From contig NC_031672.1 of assembly GCF_001640025.1 (NCBI RefSeq), positions 3,782,001-3,846,000 on the forward strand: 64,000 nt of DNA. The letters are read 5' to 3'. The DNA is from Sugiyamaella lignohabitans. Taxonomy: Eukaryota > Ascomycota > Dipodascomycetes > Dipodascales > Trichomonascaceae. Of the stretch, positions 28,040 to 37,297 are shown one piece after another; position 1 is the first letter of the stretch; each line of letters starts with the position of its first letter. The translations under genes and the position numbers were made by a program. Under the pieces are notes generated by a model. That model was not told where the DNA came from and made no database searches. It worked only from the letters and a program-made list of their open reading frames with translations.

Positions 28040-29600
28040 ATATTAGCCCATTAGGAAGATGGAATGGTGAACGACGGTGTCCTCCTTGAGCACGTATAAC
28101 CATTCTCCATGTAAAGTAGACAACATAGATTCCGGGTTACGGGACAAGGAAAAGACACTATAATTTGGCCTTCTCGGGTTGGCTTGATTTATTGTGGAGT
28201 CAAAATCCTGGAGATCGAATTCCCATCGTTCAATCAAACCTGCTCGGGATAGCTGTCCCCTGGCAGTTATTTAGAACGGCATGCTCGGTGGCTATGTGAA
28301 ATGGTAGGCTACCAAGTAAAGTCGAAACTCTTTAGTGGCTAGTTCGACTGCTGGTGTTCTAAAACACATCTTGAATAATTTCCATTCCGACTCGGCCAAG
28401 CTTTCGCTATTGTAAAAGAATAATAACTGGCCCCTGAGCTTGTTTATGCCAGCAATACTGAACCCAAGTCGGTGCTCGGTGGGTCATTTTCTTTGAGAGT
28501 CTCCTGGTACTGAAGGTGGAACGAGTCTACCTCTTTCAGTTTATCAAATGCTAGCTGGTGTTATGGGAACACAACGAGTGTCTACTTCTTTCTTCAGCAA
28601 ATTATACAATGGCACTGCTAATAATGCGAAATGGGCCACGTTTCAGCGAAGATAATTTACTGTTCCAGAAATCTTTGTAATCGCTTGGTAGAAACTCTGA
28701 ATCATGCTGTTGTACCAAGCTCAAATTATGACAAATTTCACCATTGTGTAAGCACTTGTCTTGAATCTTTTTGTTGTTCAAAAGCTGGACTAAAGAAGAT
28801 CATTCCAACCAAATATACTAGAAGTATTGGAGTTTAAATCACTAAAATGTCCCAGTACGCTATTGGAGAATTCCCGCAGAAGCTGTCGACCCTATAGGAA
28901 GAACCTTCTGTGGCTTTTAAACCTTGGACTTCATAAAGCGGAGAGCAGACAACTTTTCAGCCTACAACTGAAGTTCATGATATCCGAAACACCGATCGTA
29001 GAGATATCTGGACTGCCAGCTAAGCAATCGCTAATTTCCACCTTCTTCAGTCGTCCTATGTCCTTTCGTAAAGACTGTATCTGGACTCCTGCTTAATGAG
29101 TGTATTTTTTAAAAGGTTTACAATTCGGATCACGCAGGATGATACTAACTGGAGCAAATTCGCGATACCAGGGACTCAATCTAGGGGAGGATTATTAATC
29201 TCGTCCGCAACTCTGACTGTTTACTCTAAAGCATGAATCCATAGCCGATCTCTGATCTATCAAGGGGATGGTAGGACTATGAAACTAATAGTTCTGGCCA
29301 GTATCGTAGTAAGTAAACAGCTCTGTAACACCTGCCTGAAATATCACGCAGAAGCTAAATTGATGCCCTTTGGTTTAATTTGGCTGATAATGGACTATTA
29401 AAATGTGAATACATTATGTCAAGAGGAGGGAAATTATCTGGTATCTCTGTGAGATTTTTGTCAGCTTCATTAACCCTTCGAATATCTGTGAAAGGAGATA
29501 TCAAGGCAGGTGGGTAATGAAAGCACAACTTCCCCTGAAGTTGAATTTCAATGAAGAGGCATAAGAGCAGTAAGTTTCGCTCCCAAGCCACAAAACATGG
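28040..29600 (-). pseudogene. Decayed Ty3/gypsy retrotransposon pol (RT-RNase H remnant)
   Basis: No frame is intact, but minus-strand fragments in all three frames line up in Ty3/gypsy order. Near 29400-29480 a DIRRVNEADKN-like piece recalls the start of the reverse transcriptase palm. FGYHELQL (28989-28963) and YEVQ (28935-28921) recall the DxxxGYHQ and YEVQ region. FSPAFEQ and RQVLT (28797-28750) follow. PLYNLLKKEV (near 28600) and AFDKLKE (near 28540) mark the connection into RNase H. FYNSESLAESEWK (near 28420-28370) and FRLYLV fit the RNase H core. RWEFDLQDFD (28237-28180) and SLSRNPE mark its end. At least four frameshifts or stops separate the pieces. I saw no flanking LTRs or integrase. 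It is a yeast transposon relic, not a functional element. Confidence 0.8.
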
Positions 29601-29862
29601 CTTAAAACTTCTCTCCGAGAGTCACTCGGAATTCCCAATTGGATATCTCCATGTCAATTGATTCTATTGATCAGATAAAATATAAACCTCGTAAAAAGCG
29701 ATATCTATATCAACTCAAACAGGGTTGGGTCTAAGATCAGACCCTGCAGCTGGACCAAAATCATGTCATCACGTGATGACGATACCCCGGAAAAATCTTA
29801 TCTGCGTGAAAAAGCGTCCGATCTGTAAACAGAAAACAACCGCTAATTAATTATTCAGTAAA
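29601..29862. other. URA4 promoter region
   Basis: AT-rich intergenic sequence containing the CACGTG palindrome listed separately; otherwise nothing. Confidence 0.4.
29766..29779. promoter_or_regulatory. 14-bp palindrome with CACGTG upstream of URA4
   Basis: TCATCACGTGATGA is a perfect palindrome centred on CACGTG, the E-box bound by Cbf1-type bHLH factors in yeasts. It ends 83 bp before the URA4 ATG. Confidence 0.65.
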
Positions 29863-30912
29863 ATGACCGATTCGATTGAACTAGGATGTCCTGGAGATTT
29901 CCACGTCCATCTCCGAGATGGCGACATGAAGAATTTGGTTACACCTACCATCAGAGAAGGAGGTGTATCTGTGGTATATGTCATGCCTAATTTGGTCCCT
30001 CCCTTGATTGATCCTGAGGTGGTTCTGGAGTACAAAAAGTCTTTACAGAAGTTGTCCCCCAAGACCACCTTTTTGATGAGCTTATATCTGTCTCCAAAGA
30101 TTACTCCCGAAGTAGTTGAGCAGGCCAAAAAGGCTGGAATCACCGGTATCAAGTGCTATCCTGCAGGCGTCACTACAAACTCCGACCACGGAGTGTCGTC
30201 ATATGAACCATTCTATCCCACTTTTGCTGCCATGGAAAAACATAATATGATTCTCAATTTACATGGTGAGTGCCCCTCAGGTCATGGAATTCATGTTTTA
30301 AACGCTGAAGAAAAGTTCTTACCTACATTGAAGGACTTGCACCAACGATTCCCAAAGCTACGTATAATTCTCGAACACTGTACATCTGAGGCCGCTATTA
30401 ATGCTGTATTAGAGTGTGGTGATAACGTGGCTGCCACTATTACTGCTCACCATTTGTACTTGATTGTTGATAATTGGGGAGGAAATGCCCACAATTTTTG
30501 CAAGCCAGTTGCCAAGCTTCCTGCTGATAGGGATGCTCTTATCAAGGCTGCGACATCGGGAAATCCTAAATTTTTCTTTGGTTCTGACTCTGCTCCTCAT
30601 CCTGTCAAAAACAAGGCCAAGGCTTCTGGCGCTGCTGCTGGTGTGTTTACCCAGGCTTATGCCATCCCTTATGTTGCCGAGGTATTTGAACAAGTGGGCA
30701 AGCTCGACTACCTAAAAGGTTTCGTGACCGATTTTGGTAAGAAGTTTTATGGAATTTCTGATGATGATCTTGTAGACAAGTCCACTGTCACTCTGGTAAA
30801 ATCCACTCAAGTTGTAGAGACATCGCTTACTAGCGCTGCACTCACCGATGGCGACGCTGTTATTCCTTTCCGTGCTGGTGAGAAACTCAAGTGGTCCGTT
30901 ACTTGGTCCTGA
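29863..30912 (+). CDS. URA4: Dihydroorotase
   Basis: 349 residues. It catalyses the reversible ring closure of carbamoyl-aspartate to dihydroorotate, the third step of pyrimidine synthesis. The zinc site of the class II family is complete: HVH at 14 and 16 (DFHVHLRDGD), the lysine that becomes carboxylated at ~97 (TGIKCYPAG), His ~134 (LNLHGE), His ~172 (LEHCTS) and the catalytic Asp ~242 (FFGSDSAPH). Length is close to that of the yeast and E. coli enzymes. No intron. A CACGTG palindrome sits in its short upstream region, and the decayed Ty3-like element ends about 260 bp upstream. Near-certain. Confidence 0.97.
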   Translation: MTDSIELGCPGDFHVHLRDGDMKNLVTPTIREGGVSVVYVMPNLVPPLIDPEVVLEYKKSLQKLSPKTTFLMSLYLSPKITPEVVEQAKKAGITGIKCYPAGVTTNSDHGVSSYEPFYPTFAAMEKHNMILNLHGECPSGHGIHVLNAEEKFLPTLKDLHQRFPKLRIILEHCTSEAAINAVLECGDNVAATITAHHLYLIVDNWGGNAHNFCKPVAKLPADRDALIKAATSGNPKFFFGSDSAPHPVKNKAKASGAAAGVFTQAYAIPYVAEVFEQVGKLDYLKGFVTDFGKKFYGISDDDLVDKSTVTLVKSTQVVETSLTSAALTDGDAVIPFRAGEKLKWSVTWS

Positions 30913-30983
30913 TATGTACATATTTAACCGTATATGATTTATCCTAAGATATTTCATTAAATCAATATCTATAAACGTGGATA

Positions 30984-32627
30984 TTAACTAACACACAATG
31001 AGAGAACAAACCTCGTTGACCCTTTTTTGTTGAAAGCAGGGTATTCCTGTAGACCCTGGAGCTTTTTCACGTTCCAATTCCGAGAACTGTGAGGTTGGAG
31101 CTTAAATTTTGAAAAATCGTATCTTGTATTCGACAGTGCTTTGATTTTGACGTATAGAGATGTTTTTCTCCGTTCATCAAGATACCGCTCATGTAAGTCC
31201 AGAGTGGGCATGTTCTGTTCGACTTCTTCGTCCCACCTAATGTGTGTGGTTTTGATAGTAATAAAACTGTCCCACGACACGCTTTTAGATGTGCTAGTTA
31301 TGGCTTTACTCTGAATCCTCCTATATAAAGACAATTCTGGGGGGCTAGATTTGTTAGAGGATCTCCAGACAAAGATCGCCCAAGCGGATCCTGCGTAAAA
31401 AAACGGTTTAGTATATACCCCCTGGCATTCTGTTAACTCGAACAAACCAGGCAGCTCCACTCCAATCCTCATTGGAGGGTATCGAGTCCATTCAGTAGTA
31501 TTTGAGCCTGGGTTGTGACTTGGGTATCGCCTGACCTCCTCTGTATTCACCGAATACAATGCCCTCTTTACAACCTCACCTGGATTATGCATCTCGATCA
31601 GGCCCAGACTGGGAGGGGAATCATCATTTAACTGAGATATCATAGCTTGCAACCTAGTAAGGTCCCACAGACCTTCTTGCAGACATTCGGGATGGATCAA
31701 AGGTTCACCAAAATGATCTGCTTCGTCCCAAAGCGTTGACAATTCTGTGGGTGTCATGTGCATGTAGTGAATACCAGAATTAAGACCCTCCTGAATTGTC
31801 TTCAGCATTTTGTCCAAATTTCTCACTTTCTCCTCCACTGAGTCTTCATAAACGATGGTACAAGTAGCACTTTCTTCGTCACGATTATTGTTCTCTCTAC
31901 TTGCCGTTTCCTGGGGGTCTTCTATTGCATCACGGGATATCTCAGTGTAGTTTTTCCGAATTTCGATGAGCAGTTTTGATACCTTGCGATATAACTTGAT
32001 GAGAAATTGACATCGTTCCCATTCATTTTTAATAAAAAAAGAGTCACTGGTGGTAACCCTCACAAGCATGTCGCAAGGAATCTTCAACCAAATTTCATCT
32101 GCTAGATCCGTAGATTCAATACAGAGAAACATCTCACAAGCTTGTCTAACATCTTTGACTGCCTGCACAAACTCAAAGGAACAAACAAGAATAGCTATTT
32201 CATGGACGGTTGTCTCATCAATAGCTTGAATCAGATGCTTGGAACATTCTTCAGAAAGGTCAGGAATATCTAGAAAACTGGCAAGTTCCAGAAGAGAAAA
32301 CATCTTCTTAAGTTCCATTGGTTTTACATTTATTCCGTACAACTGGCCAAGAGCAAGTTCAAATATTTCCTGCGTGAAATTGGACCCTAATTCAATATTA
32401 TAAACGGGATTACACTTCTCCGCCGAAGGTGTGGTACAACCGTTGTCATTGTTCCATAAATCACTGGATAAAGTGACAAAGTATGAACTACGATAGAGAA
32501 CAAATTTATGTAGCGCGTAATCTTTTCCAAATGCGTGGATAGTAATATCAGAACAAAATCCTTCACCAAGTGCCTTTTCTTGCAAATACTTTCGAAAAGC
32601 GACCGACAAACCAGGGCCTTCTGTCAT
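30984..32627 (-). CDS. BTB/POZ-domain protein, tandem copy 1
   Basis: 547 residues. A BTB/POZ domain occupies about 14-140 (CSDITIHAFGKDYALHKFVL, then YRSSYF), followed by a BACK-like helical region (to ~230). An acidic linker leads to a C-terminal part with RYPPMRIGVELPGLFEL and YTKPFFYAGSAWAIFVWR, a beta-rich pattern shared with its neighbour. BTB domains dimerise and often recruit substrates to cullin-3 ligases; I cannot show that here. It lacks the ~130-residue disordered N-terminus of the neighbouring copy. The two genes lie head to tail, 382 bp apart on the same strand, and share motifs throughout, so they arose by tandem duplication. The function is unknown. Confidence 0.88.
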   Translation of the reverse strand: MTEGPGLSVAFRKYLQEKALGEGFCSDITIHAFGKDYALHKFVLYRSSYFVTLSSDLWNNDNGCTTPSAEKCNPVYNIELGSNFTQEIFELALGQLYGINVKPMELKKMFSLLELASFLDIPDLSEECSKHLIQAIDETTVHEIAILVCSFEFVQAVKDVRQACEMFLCIESTDLADEIWLKIPCDMLVRVTTSDSFFIKNEWERCQFLIKLYRKVSKLLIEIRKNYTEISRDAIEDPQETASRENNNRDEESATCTIVYEDSVEEKVRNLDKMLKTIQEGLNSGIHYMHMTPTELSTLWDEADHFGEPLIHPECLQEGLWDLTRLQAMISQLNDDSPPSLGLIEMHNPGEVVKRALYSVNTEEVRRYPSHNPGSNTTEWTRYPPMRIGVELPGLFELTECQGVYTKPFFYAGSAWAIFVWRSSNKSSPPELSLYRRIQSKAITSTSKSVSWDSFITIKTTHIRWDEEVEQNMPTLDLHERYLDERRKTSLYVKIKALSNTRYDFSKFKLQPHSSRNWNVKKLQGLQEYPAFNKKGSTRFVLSLCVS

Positions 32628-33009
32628 TGGTAATTGTCAGAGTTAACAGCCGGTGAAGGGGGAAGATAGTGAACTTATGGTTTCAGATGAGTATCATAAT
32701 GTTGGAGATGTCACCTGCAGTTCTATCTGCCAGAGATGCGGTTGAATGGCATAGGCAAGGACCCTGCATATAAGCATGCAGGGAGATACGTGGTTCTAAT
32801 ATTGGAATTGTGTCTCTAAATTTTGAAGCACGACTCAGTCTACTGCTTATCAAAGAAGTGTTTTAAAACCTTGTAATTGTATGTAAGCTTTCACAGTCAA
32901 TGGTTAATACGTCAAGCAGTTCACCCAGACTCAGAATAGGTATATTTCATTATTCATTGCCTCTGAATGTATATATAAATAAATTTAATAGACATGCTGC
33001 CATGTCGAT
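32628..33009. other. Spacer between the tandem BTB genes
   Basis: AT-rich; serves as 3' flank of copy 2 and promoter of copy 1. Nothing else seen. Confidence 0.4.
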
Positions 33010-35226
33010 TCAAATAATTCCCACAGTAACCATAAACTTTAGAGGCTTCTTGCTCAAGATAGCAGATGAATAAAGGCTCTTGCTTTTCCAACCCCAAGAC
33101 TGGGAAATATCAAATGTATCTGGAGAAGAGGAGAAGCATGACAGTGATGACATTCCTTCTCTGGAAGTCGTGTAAATTTTGAAATATGCCGATACCTTCT
33201 TACGCTCATCAATATACAGTGGCTCCATATTTACGGCATTTCGAACCTCCTTTAGTTCTCTTCCGACTTTCAGCAATATATTCCCCGAACATTCATTAGA
33301 AGGGGTCATAGAAACCCGTGGTTGACTCGATTTGAATTGCTCAAAGGCCTTTTGATTTTCAACTGGGGATAATTTTTCCTTGTACACAGCCGTAAGGTCA
33401 TCATATGTTTGGTCTTCGCCATGAACCGAAAAGCTCCCATCATTCCTCCTAATAGAACTAGATACATAGTCCTGAGAACTATCAGGAACCATATCTGGTC
33501 TACCTCTATGTAGATACACTCCTAACTGGTAAACCCCCTTTTTATGAGGTCCTCTTTGAATGTACACATTCCAGTATGATCCGGCGTACCAAAACGTTTG
33601 GCTATATACCCGCTTGTAAACAGGCATTTCAGCAACATTTGGAAACTCAACTGCAAAGCGAAATGGCGGATACCCGGTAAGTGTCGGTCCAGAGTTTGCC
33701 TCTGCCTCCAGTCGACTTTGGTTTCTGTCAGTCCTTACACTCTCCTCTGTCACACGATAATTTAGGCCATGCTGCGATATGAAAGATAATGTAGAAGGAT
33801 AAAAGGCACCTTTAGAGCATATATCTTGTTGGAGCATCGTCTGTGTCCATAGTGCTTCTAGTAACACCGCACGGTCGATAAGCGGGTTCAGCTTACGATC
33901 TTTAACTGATTCCAAGAATCTTAATTGGCCAGGGGCAATATTGGCATAGTGAATACCAAAATTCAGACCCTTCTGGATTCTGATCAAAGTTTGTTTCAAA
34001 TTCTCAATCCGGTCAGCTGAAACATCTTCAGTTCCCTGAACATCAGCATCCGCACCCTTCTTGATATCATCGTCAAGTACAAGCTTTTGATTCAAAGAAC
34101 TGGAAAAGTCGCTGAACTCGAGGCTACTCAACAAACTCGAAATCTGATTATATCGCCCCATGAGAAAAACACAACGATCGAATTCAGATGTAACAAAAAA
34201 GGAATCGCTTGTGATCACATCTACTAACATGTCACTAGGAATCTTGAGCCAAATATCCTCTGATACAGTTGGGCCCTCTATACAAAGAAAGCTCTTGCAC
34301 GCTTCACTGATTAATTCACTCGGTGGCCCATAGTCGAATGATGTTGCAAACGATGCCATTTCAGCTATATTTCCCTCATCGATGTTTCTAATCAAATGGT
34401 CCAAACAATCGTTAGCGAGGTCAGGAATATCCAAAAAGCTTGCAATTGCAAATAAACCGAACATGTTGTCTGGACTTTTAGGGGCCTCACCGTTACGGTA
34501 CAAATAGCCAAGTGCAAGCTCAAATACTTCTCGCGTAATATGGGGATCCGCACTGAAATCGATATCAAAGACTGAATTGAATGATCGCGACGTCGAGTCT
34601 CCATTGGATTCCGTATGAAATTTGTGATCCTTGCTATTATCGTTGCTCCATAGGACACTAAATAAACTGGCAAAATAGGGGCTACGATAAAGAATCAATT
34701 TGTGTAAATTATATTCTGTTCCAAATGCTCTTATAGTGACATCTGAGCAAATGCCTTGGCCAAGGGCCTGTTCAAATAGGTATTCATTAAGCGTCATTTG
34801 CTTCCTATTGGTAGACAGACTTCCGTGAAAATTCGATATTTGACGATGTCGTGGGGTGTGATTCATGGTGCTAACAAGCTTTTCGCAAGAATCTTGGTCA
34901 TAAGATGGTAAAGCATCTGACAGCTCCTCACCAGATTCTGAATCTAGCGAATCCCCATTTTTAGCTGTGATTTCTGTTCTCTCTGGGTAAATTCGATACA
35001 AGCTAGTCGAATCCCAATTTGTTTTAAGGCCTGGAGCCGATGGTTCATCGATGGTCACACCAGAATCAGCTACCCTACGTGTTTCATCGTCATCAGTAAG
35101 GGTTTGACTAGATGCAAATAATGATGCTGCAAATTCTGAATCTTCTGTAGCAGAAGATGTATCCACAGACAAATTGGTGCTTATCGGCAGTGCTATATCA
35201 GAATCTCTTAGTACGAAATTATCCAT
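33010..35226 (-). CDS. BTB/POZ-domain protein, tandem copy 2
   Basis: 738 residues. Residues 1-145 are acidic, Ser/Thr-rich and probably disordered. The BTB/POZ domain lies at about 150-290 (CSDVTIRAFGTEYNLHKLIL, then YRSPYF). A shared block LKIPSDMLVDVITSDSFFV (~345) matches LKIPCDMLVRVTTSDSFFI in copy 1. The C-terminal part has YPPFRFAVEFPNVAEM and FWYAGSYWNVYIQR, then YIDERKKVSAYFKIYTTSRE. Filamentous fungi have similar BTB proteins of this length with a beta-rich C-terminus; S. cerevisiae has no close match that I recall. It starts 487 bp from the divergent MTE1-type gene. Confidence 0.88.
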   Translation of the reverse strand: MDNFVLRDSDIALPISTNLSVDTSSATEDSEFAASLFASSQTLTDDDETRRVADSGVTIDEPSAPGLKTNWDSTSLYRIYPERTEITAKNGDSLDSESGEELSDALPSYDQDSCEKLVSTMNHTPRHRQISNFHGSLSTNRKQMTLNEYLFEQALGQGICSDVTIRAFGTEYNLHKLILYRSPYFASLFSVLWSNDNSKDHKFHTESNGDSTSRSFNSVFDIDFSADPHITREVFELALGYLYRNGEAPKSPDNMFGLFAIASFLDIPDLANDCLDHLIRNIDEGNIAEMASFATSFDYGPPSELISEACKSFLCIEGPTVSEDIWLKIPSDMLVDVITSDSFFVTSEFDRCVFLMGRYNQISSLLSSLEFSDFSSSLNQKLVLDDDIKKGADADVQGTEDVSADRIENLKQTLIRIQKGLNFGIHYANIAPGQLRFLESVKDRKLNPLIDRAVLLEALWTQTMLQQDICSKGAFYPSTLSFISQHGLNYRVTEESVRTDRNQSRLEAEANSGPTLTGYPPFRFAVEFPNVAEMPVYKRVYSQTFWYAGSYWNVYIQRGPHKKGVYQLGVYLHRGRPDMVPDSSQDYVSSSIRRNDGSFSVHGEDQTYDDLTAVYKEKLSPVENQKAFEQFKSSQPRVSMTPSNECSGNILLKVGRELKEVRNAVNMEPLYIDERKKVSAYFKIYTTSREGMSSLSCFSSSPDTFDISQSWGWKSKSLYSSAILSKKPLKFMVTVGII

Positions 35227-35712
35227 AGTGGTCTTAAATTAGACAGACATAGAATGGCCTGAGGATGAATTCCAGTTACCTGACTGACGGTTAGGGTGCT
35301 CAATAGGATGTACATCAGACCAGCCACTTCAATACAATCATCTAATCATATGCCCATGTCAAAGTGCTACTAAATATGTCTTCCAACAGCTCAATACCCG
35401 TTACAAACGTTCCAATGAGTGGCAATCACACTATTTCCCAAAAATTGAACAGTAGTTTTCACTGGAAAACCTACAATTCTAGGACTGACAAGGTTGAACT
35501 ACGACACTTGCATATTCTTTGCATGTCTGATGCAGCCTATTCTGATAACATCAAAATCACCGAACTATAGGTTTTGGTGCATATTTATAATCTCTAATGT
35601 CACAGTGGATGCTTTGCTAATACTAGCAATCCAAGACAATGTTGATAGAAACCAGGAGCAATTCACAAGGATTTCATTTCTATAATCTATGAAAGAACTA
35701 TGATGAGTAAAA
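35227..35712. promoter_or_regulatory. Divergent promoter region (BTB copy 2 / MTE1-type gene)
   Basis: A 486-bp AT-rich intergenic region between divergent ATGs. I see no clear factor site. Confidence 0.4.
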
Positions 35713-37200
35713 ATGCAGGATAAACCAGATCAGTCTGATGAAATAATAAGCGAACAGCACGAGTTCGATGTGATGTGGACATCACAAATGGTTCAAAAAC
35801 GAAAAAAATGGTATGACGGCAGACTGAAATTTTTTACGTTTAATAAAAGGTCTATACTCTACGACGAGTTCGGTCATTTTGTTGCTGATTATTTTCTTAA
35901 TAGACACGTTAATGAAGGCGACCAGCTAGTCTTTGATAGCGTTCTTGTCAGTGTAGAAGCTAAGAGGGAGCTTGTAATAAGAAACATAGCGCCAGCCTTA
36001 GAGAGTCTTAGAAAGGAATCAAGAGCCAAAGACAGAAGCAAAAAAGATTCGGCGAACACGGATGTCAGTTTAAATTCCAGAGATAGCACGACCACAAGAC
36101 GATCTCAATTGGGTTTAGAAGCCTCAAACTCACGTACATCAAGGGGTCCATTTGGCATATTTTCAGGACCCCCTGCTAATATTATCACAAATGATACATT
36201 CAGGAGTGCCGAGAACTCTGCTCGCCCATTTGTTCGGCCCACGACTTCGTTGGATATTCAGAATAGCAACAATCTTGCCCCATCTCCTGGTACGAGTTCA
36301 CCGCCAGTGGCCATTTTGACTCCTCTCAAACCAGGACCCTCTTTAGGTTTGAAAAGAAGGCGTATATTGAATAGTCCTAAAGGTCCTTCTCAGCCGGTAG
36401 TCAGTAACAATAGTTCTAATGTTAGAATTCGTAAACTGACTGTCAACTATGAATCTGGGTCGAATAAGAATTTGGCCCATTCCCGTGTGCTAGTTGAAAA
36501 TCGTGCCAGGGATACTGTCGGAGGCACAACTCTGGAACAGAGACCTGAGCGGGGTCATGCTCAGATCTCGACTTCGGTGCATGAGGTTGTGAGAGAGTCA
36601 AGTCCAGTACTAGTTAGAGAAGAAGTGGCACGAGCACCTCAGACAGGTATAGATGCAGTTACTACATCAACGGGCAAAATGCTTCCTCTGAGACGACGTC
36701 TTATCTCAATTCAGCAGAGTTCTACAACGAATGACAGCAATCACCAGAGGATTCCTGTCATTAAACGTAATAGCCGAAGTCTTATTTCTTTGCAGAGAAA
36801 TCATCTCCCAGAAACGTCCCTGGCCCATGAATCAGCAAACGGCTCTAAAGAATCAAATAATAGTGAGACCACTGATTATATTACACCTGAGCTACAACTC
36901 CAACTCTCACAAGATTTAGATCACATCAAAGAAGTAGCTATTTCTCCAGAAGATGATCTATATTCTGAAGACGGGCTCAGTATTGTAGAAATGCATAACA
37001 TGCTTAATCGAGCAAAATCGGTAGCCACATCAACTTCTCATCCTCTCTTAGGAAACACTTCCGAATCAAGCTCACGCTCAACCACGGCTGTTAATACTAT
37101 TGATATTGAAGCTCTTGAAAGTACTGGACCATGGACTAAAGAAGCCCTTGACTTGTTTTCCTGGAGGCCGCCAGACTTGCCCAAAACATGCTTGCAATGA
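35713..37200 (+). CDS. MTE1: Mte1/Dbl2/ZGRF1-type DNA repair protein
   Basis: 495 residues. The N-terminal ~17-95 fits the DUF2439 domain of ZGRF1, yeast Mte1 and fission yeast Dbl2: MWTSQMVQKRKKWYDGRLKF, LYDEFG, and VFDSVLVSVE. In S. cerevisiae Mte1 binds the Mph1 (FANCM-type) helicase and controls recombination intermediates and telomere stability. The rest is disordered, Ser/Thr/Asn-rich, with basic patches (GLKRRRILNSPKGPS) and a short conserved-looking C-terminus (GPWTKEALDLFSWRPPD). There is no helicase domain, in line with the yeast rather than the animal form. It is convergent with DCK1; the stops are 97 bp apart. The identification rests on the N-terminal domain. Confidence 0.75.
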   Translation: MQDKPDQSDEIISEQHEFDVMWTSQMVQKRKKWYDGRLKFFTFNKRSILYDEFGHFVADYFLNRHVNEGDQLVFDSVLVSVEAKRELVIRNIAPALESLRKESRAKDRSKKDSANTDVSLNSRDSTTTRRSQLGLEASNSRTSRGPFGIFSGPPANIITNDTFRSAENSARPFVRPTTSLDIQNSNNLAPSPGTSSPPVAILTPLKPGPSLGLKRRRILNSPKGPSQPVVSNNSSNVRIRKLTVNYESGSNKNLAHSRVLVENRARDTVGGTTLEQRPERGHAQISTSVHEVVRESSPVLVREEVARAPQTGIDAVTTSTGKMLPLRRRLISIQQSSTTNDSNHQRIPVIKRNSRSLISLQRNHLPETSLAHESANGSKESNNSETTDYITPELQLQLSQDLDHIKEVAISPEDDLYSEDGLSIVEMHNMLNRAKSVATSTSHPLLGNTSESSSRSTTAVNTIDIEALESTGPWTKEALDLFSWRPPDLPKTCLQ

Positions 37201-37297
37201 ATGATCACGATATAATGAATATGAAATTATAGATACTTTTCGATATTTAATCTACATACTTAGTTTTATTGTCGTTTTATTGCTGCGACTTCGGTGG

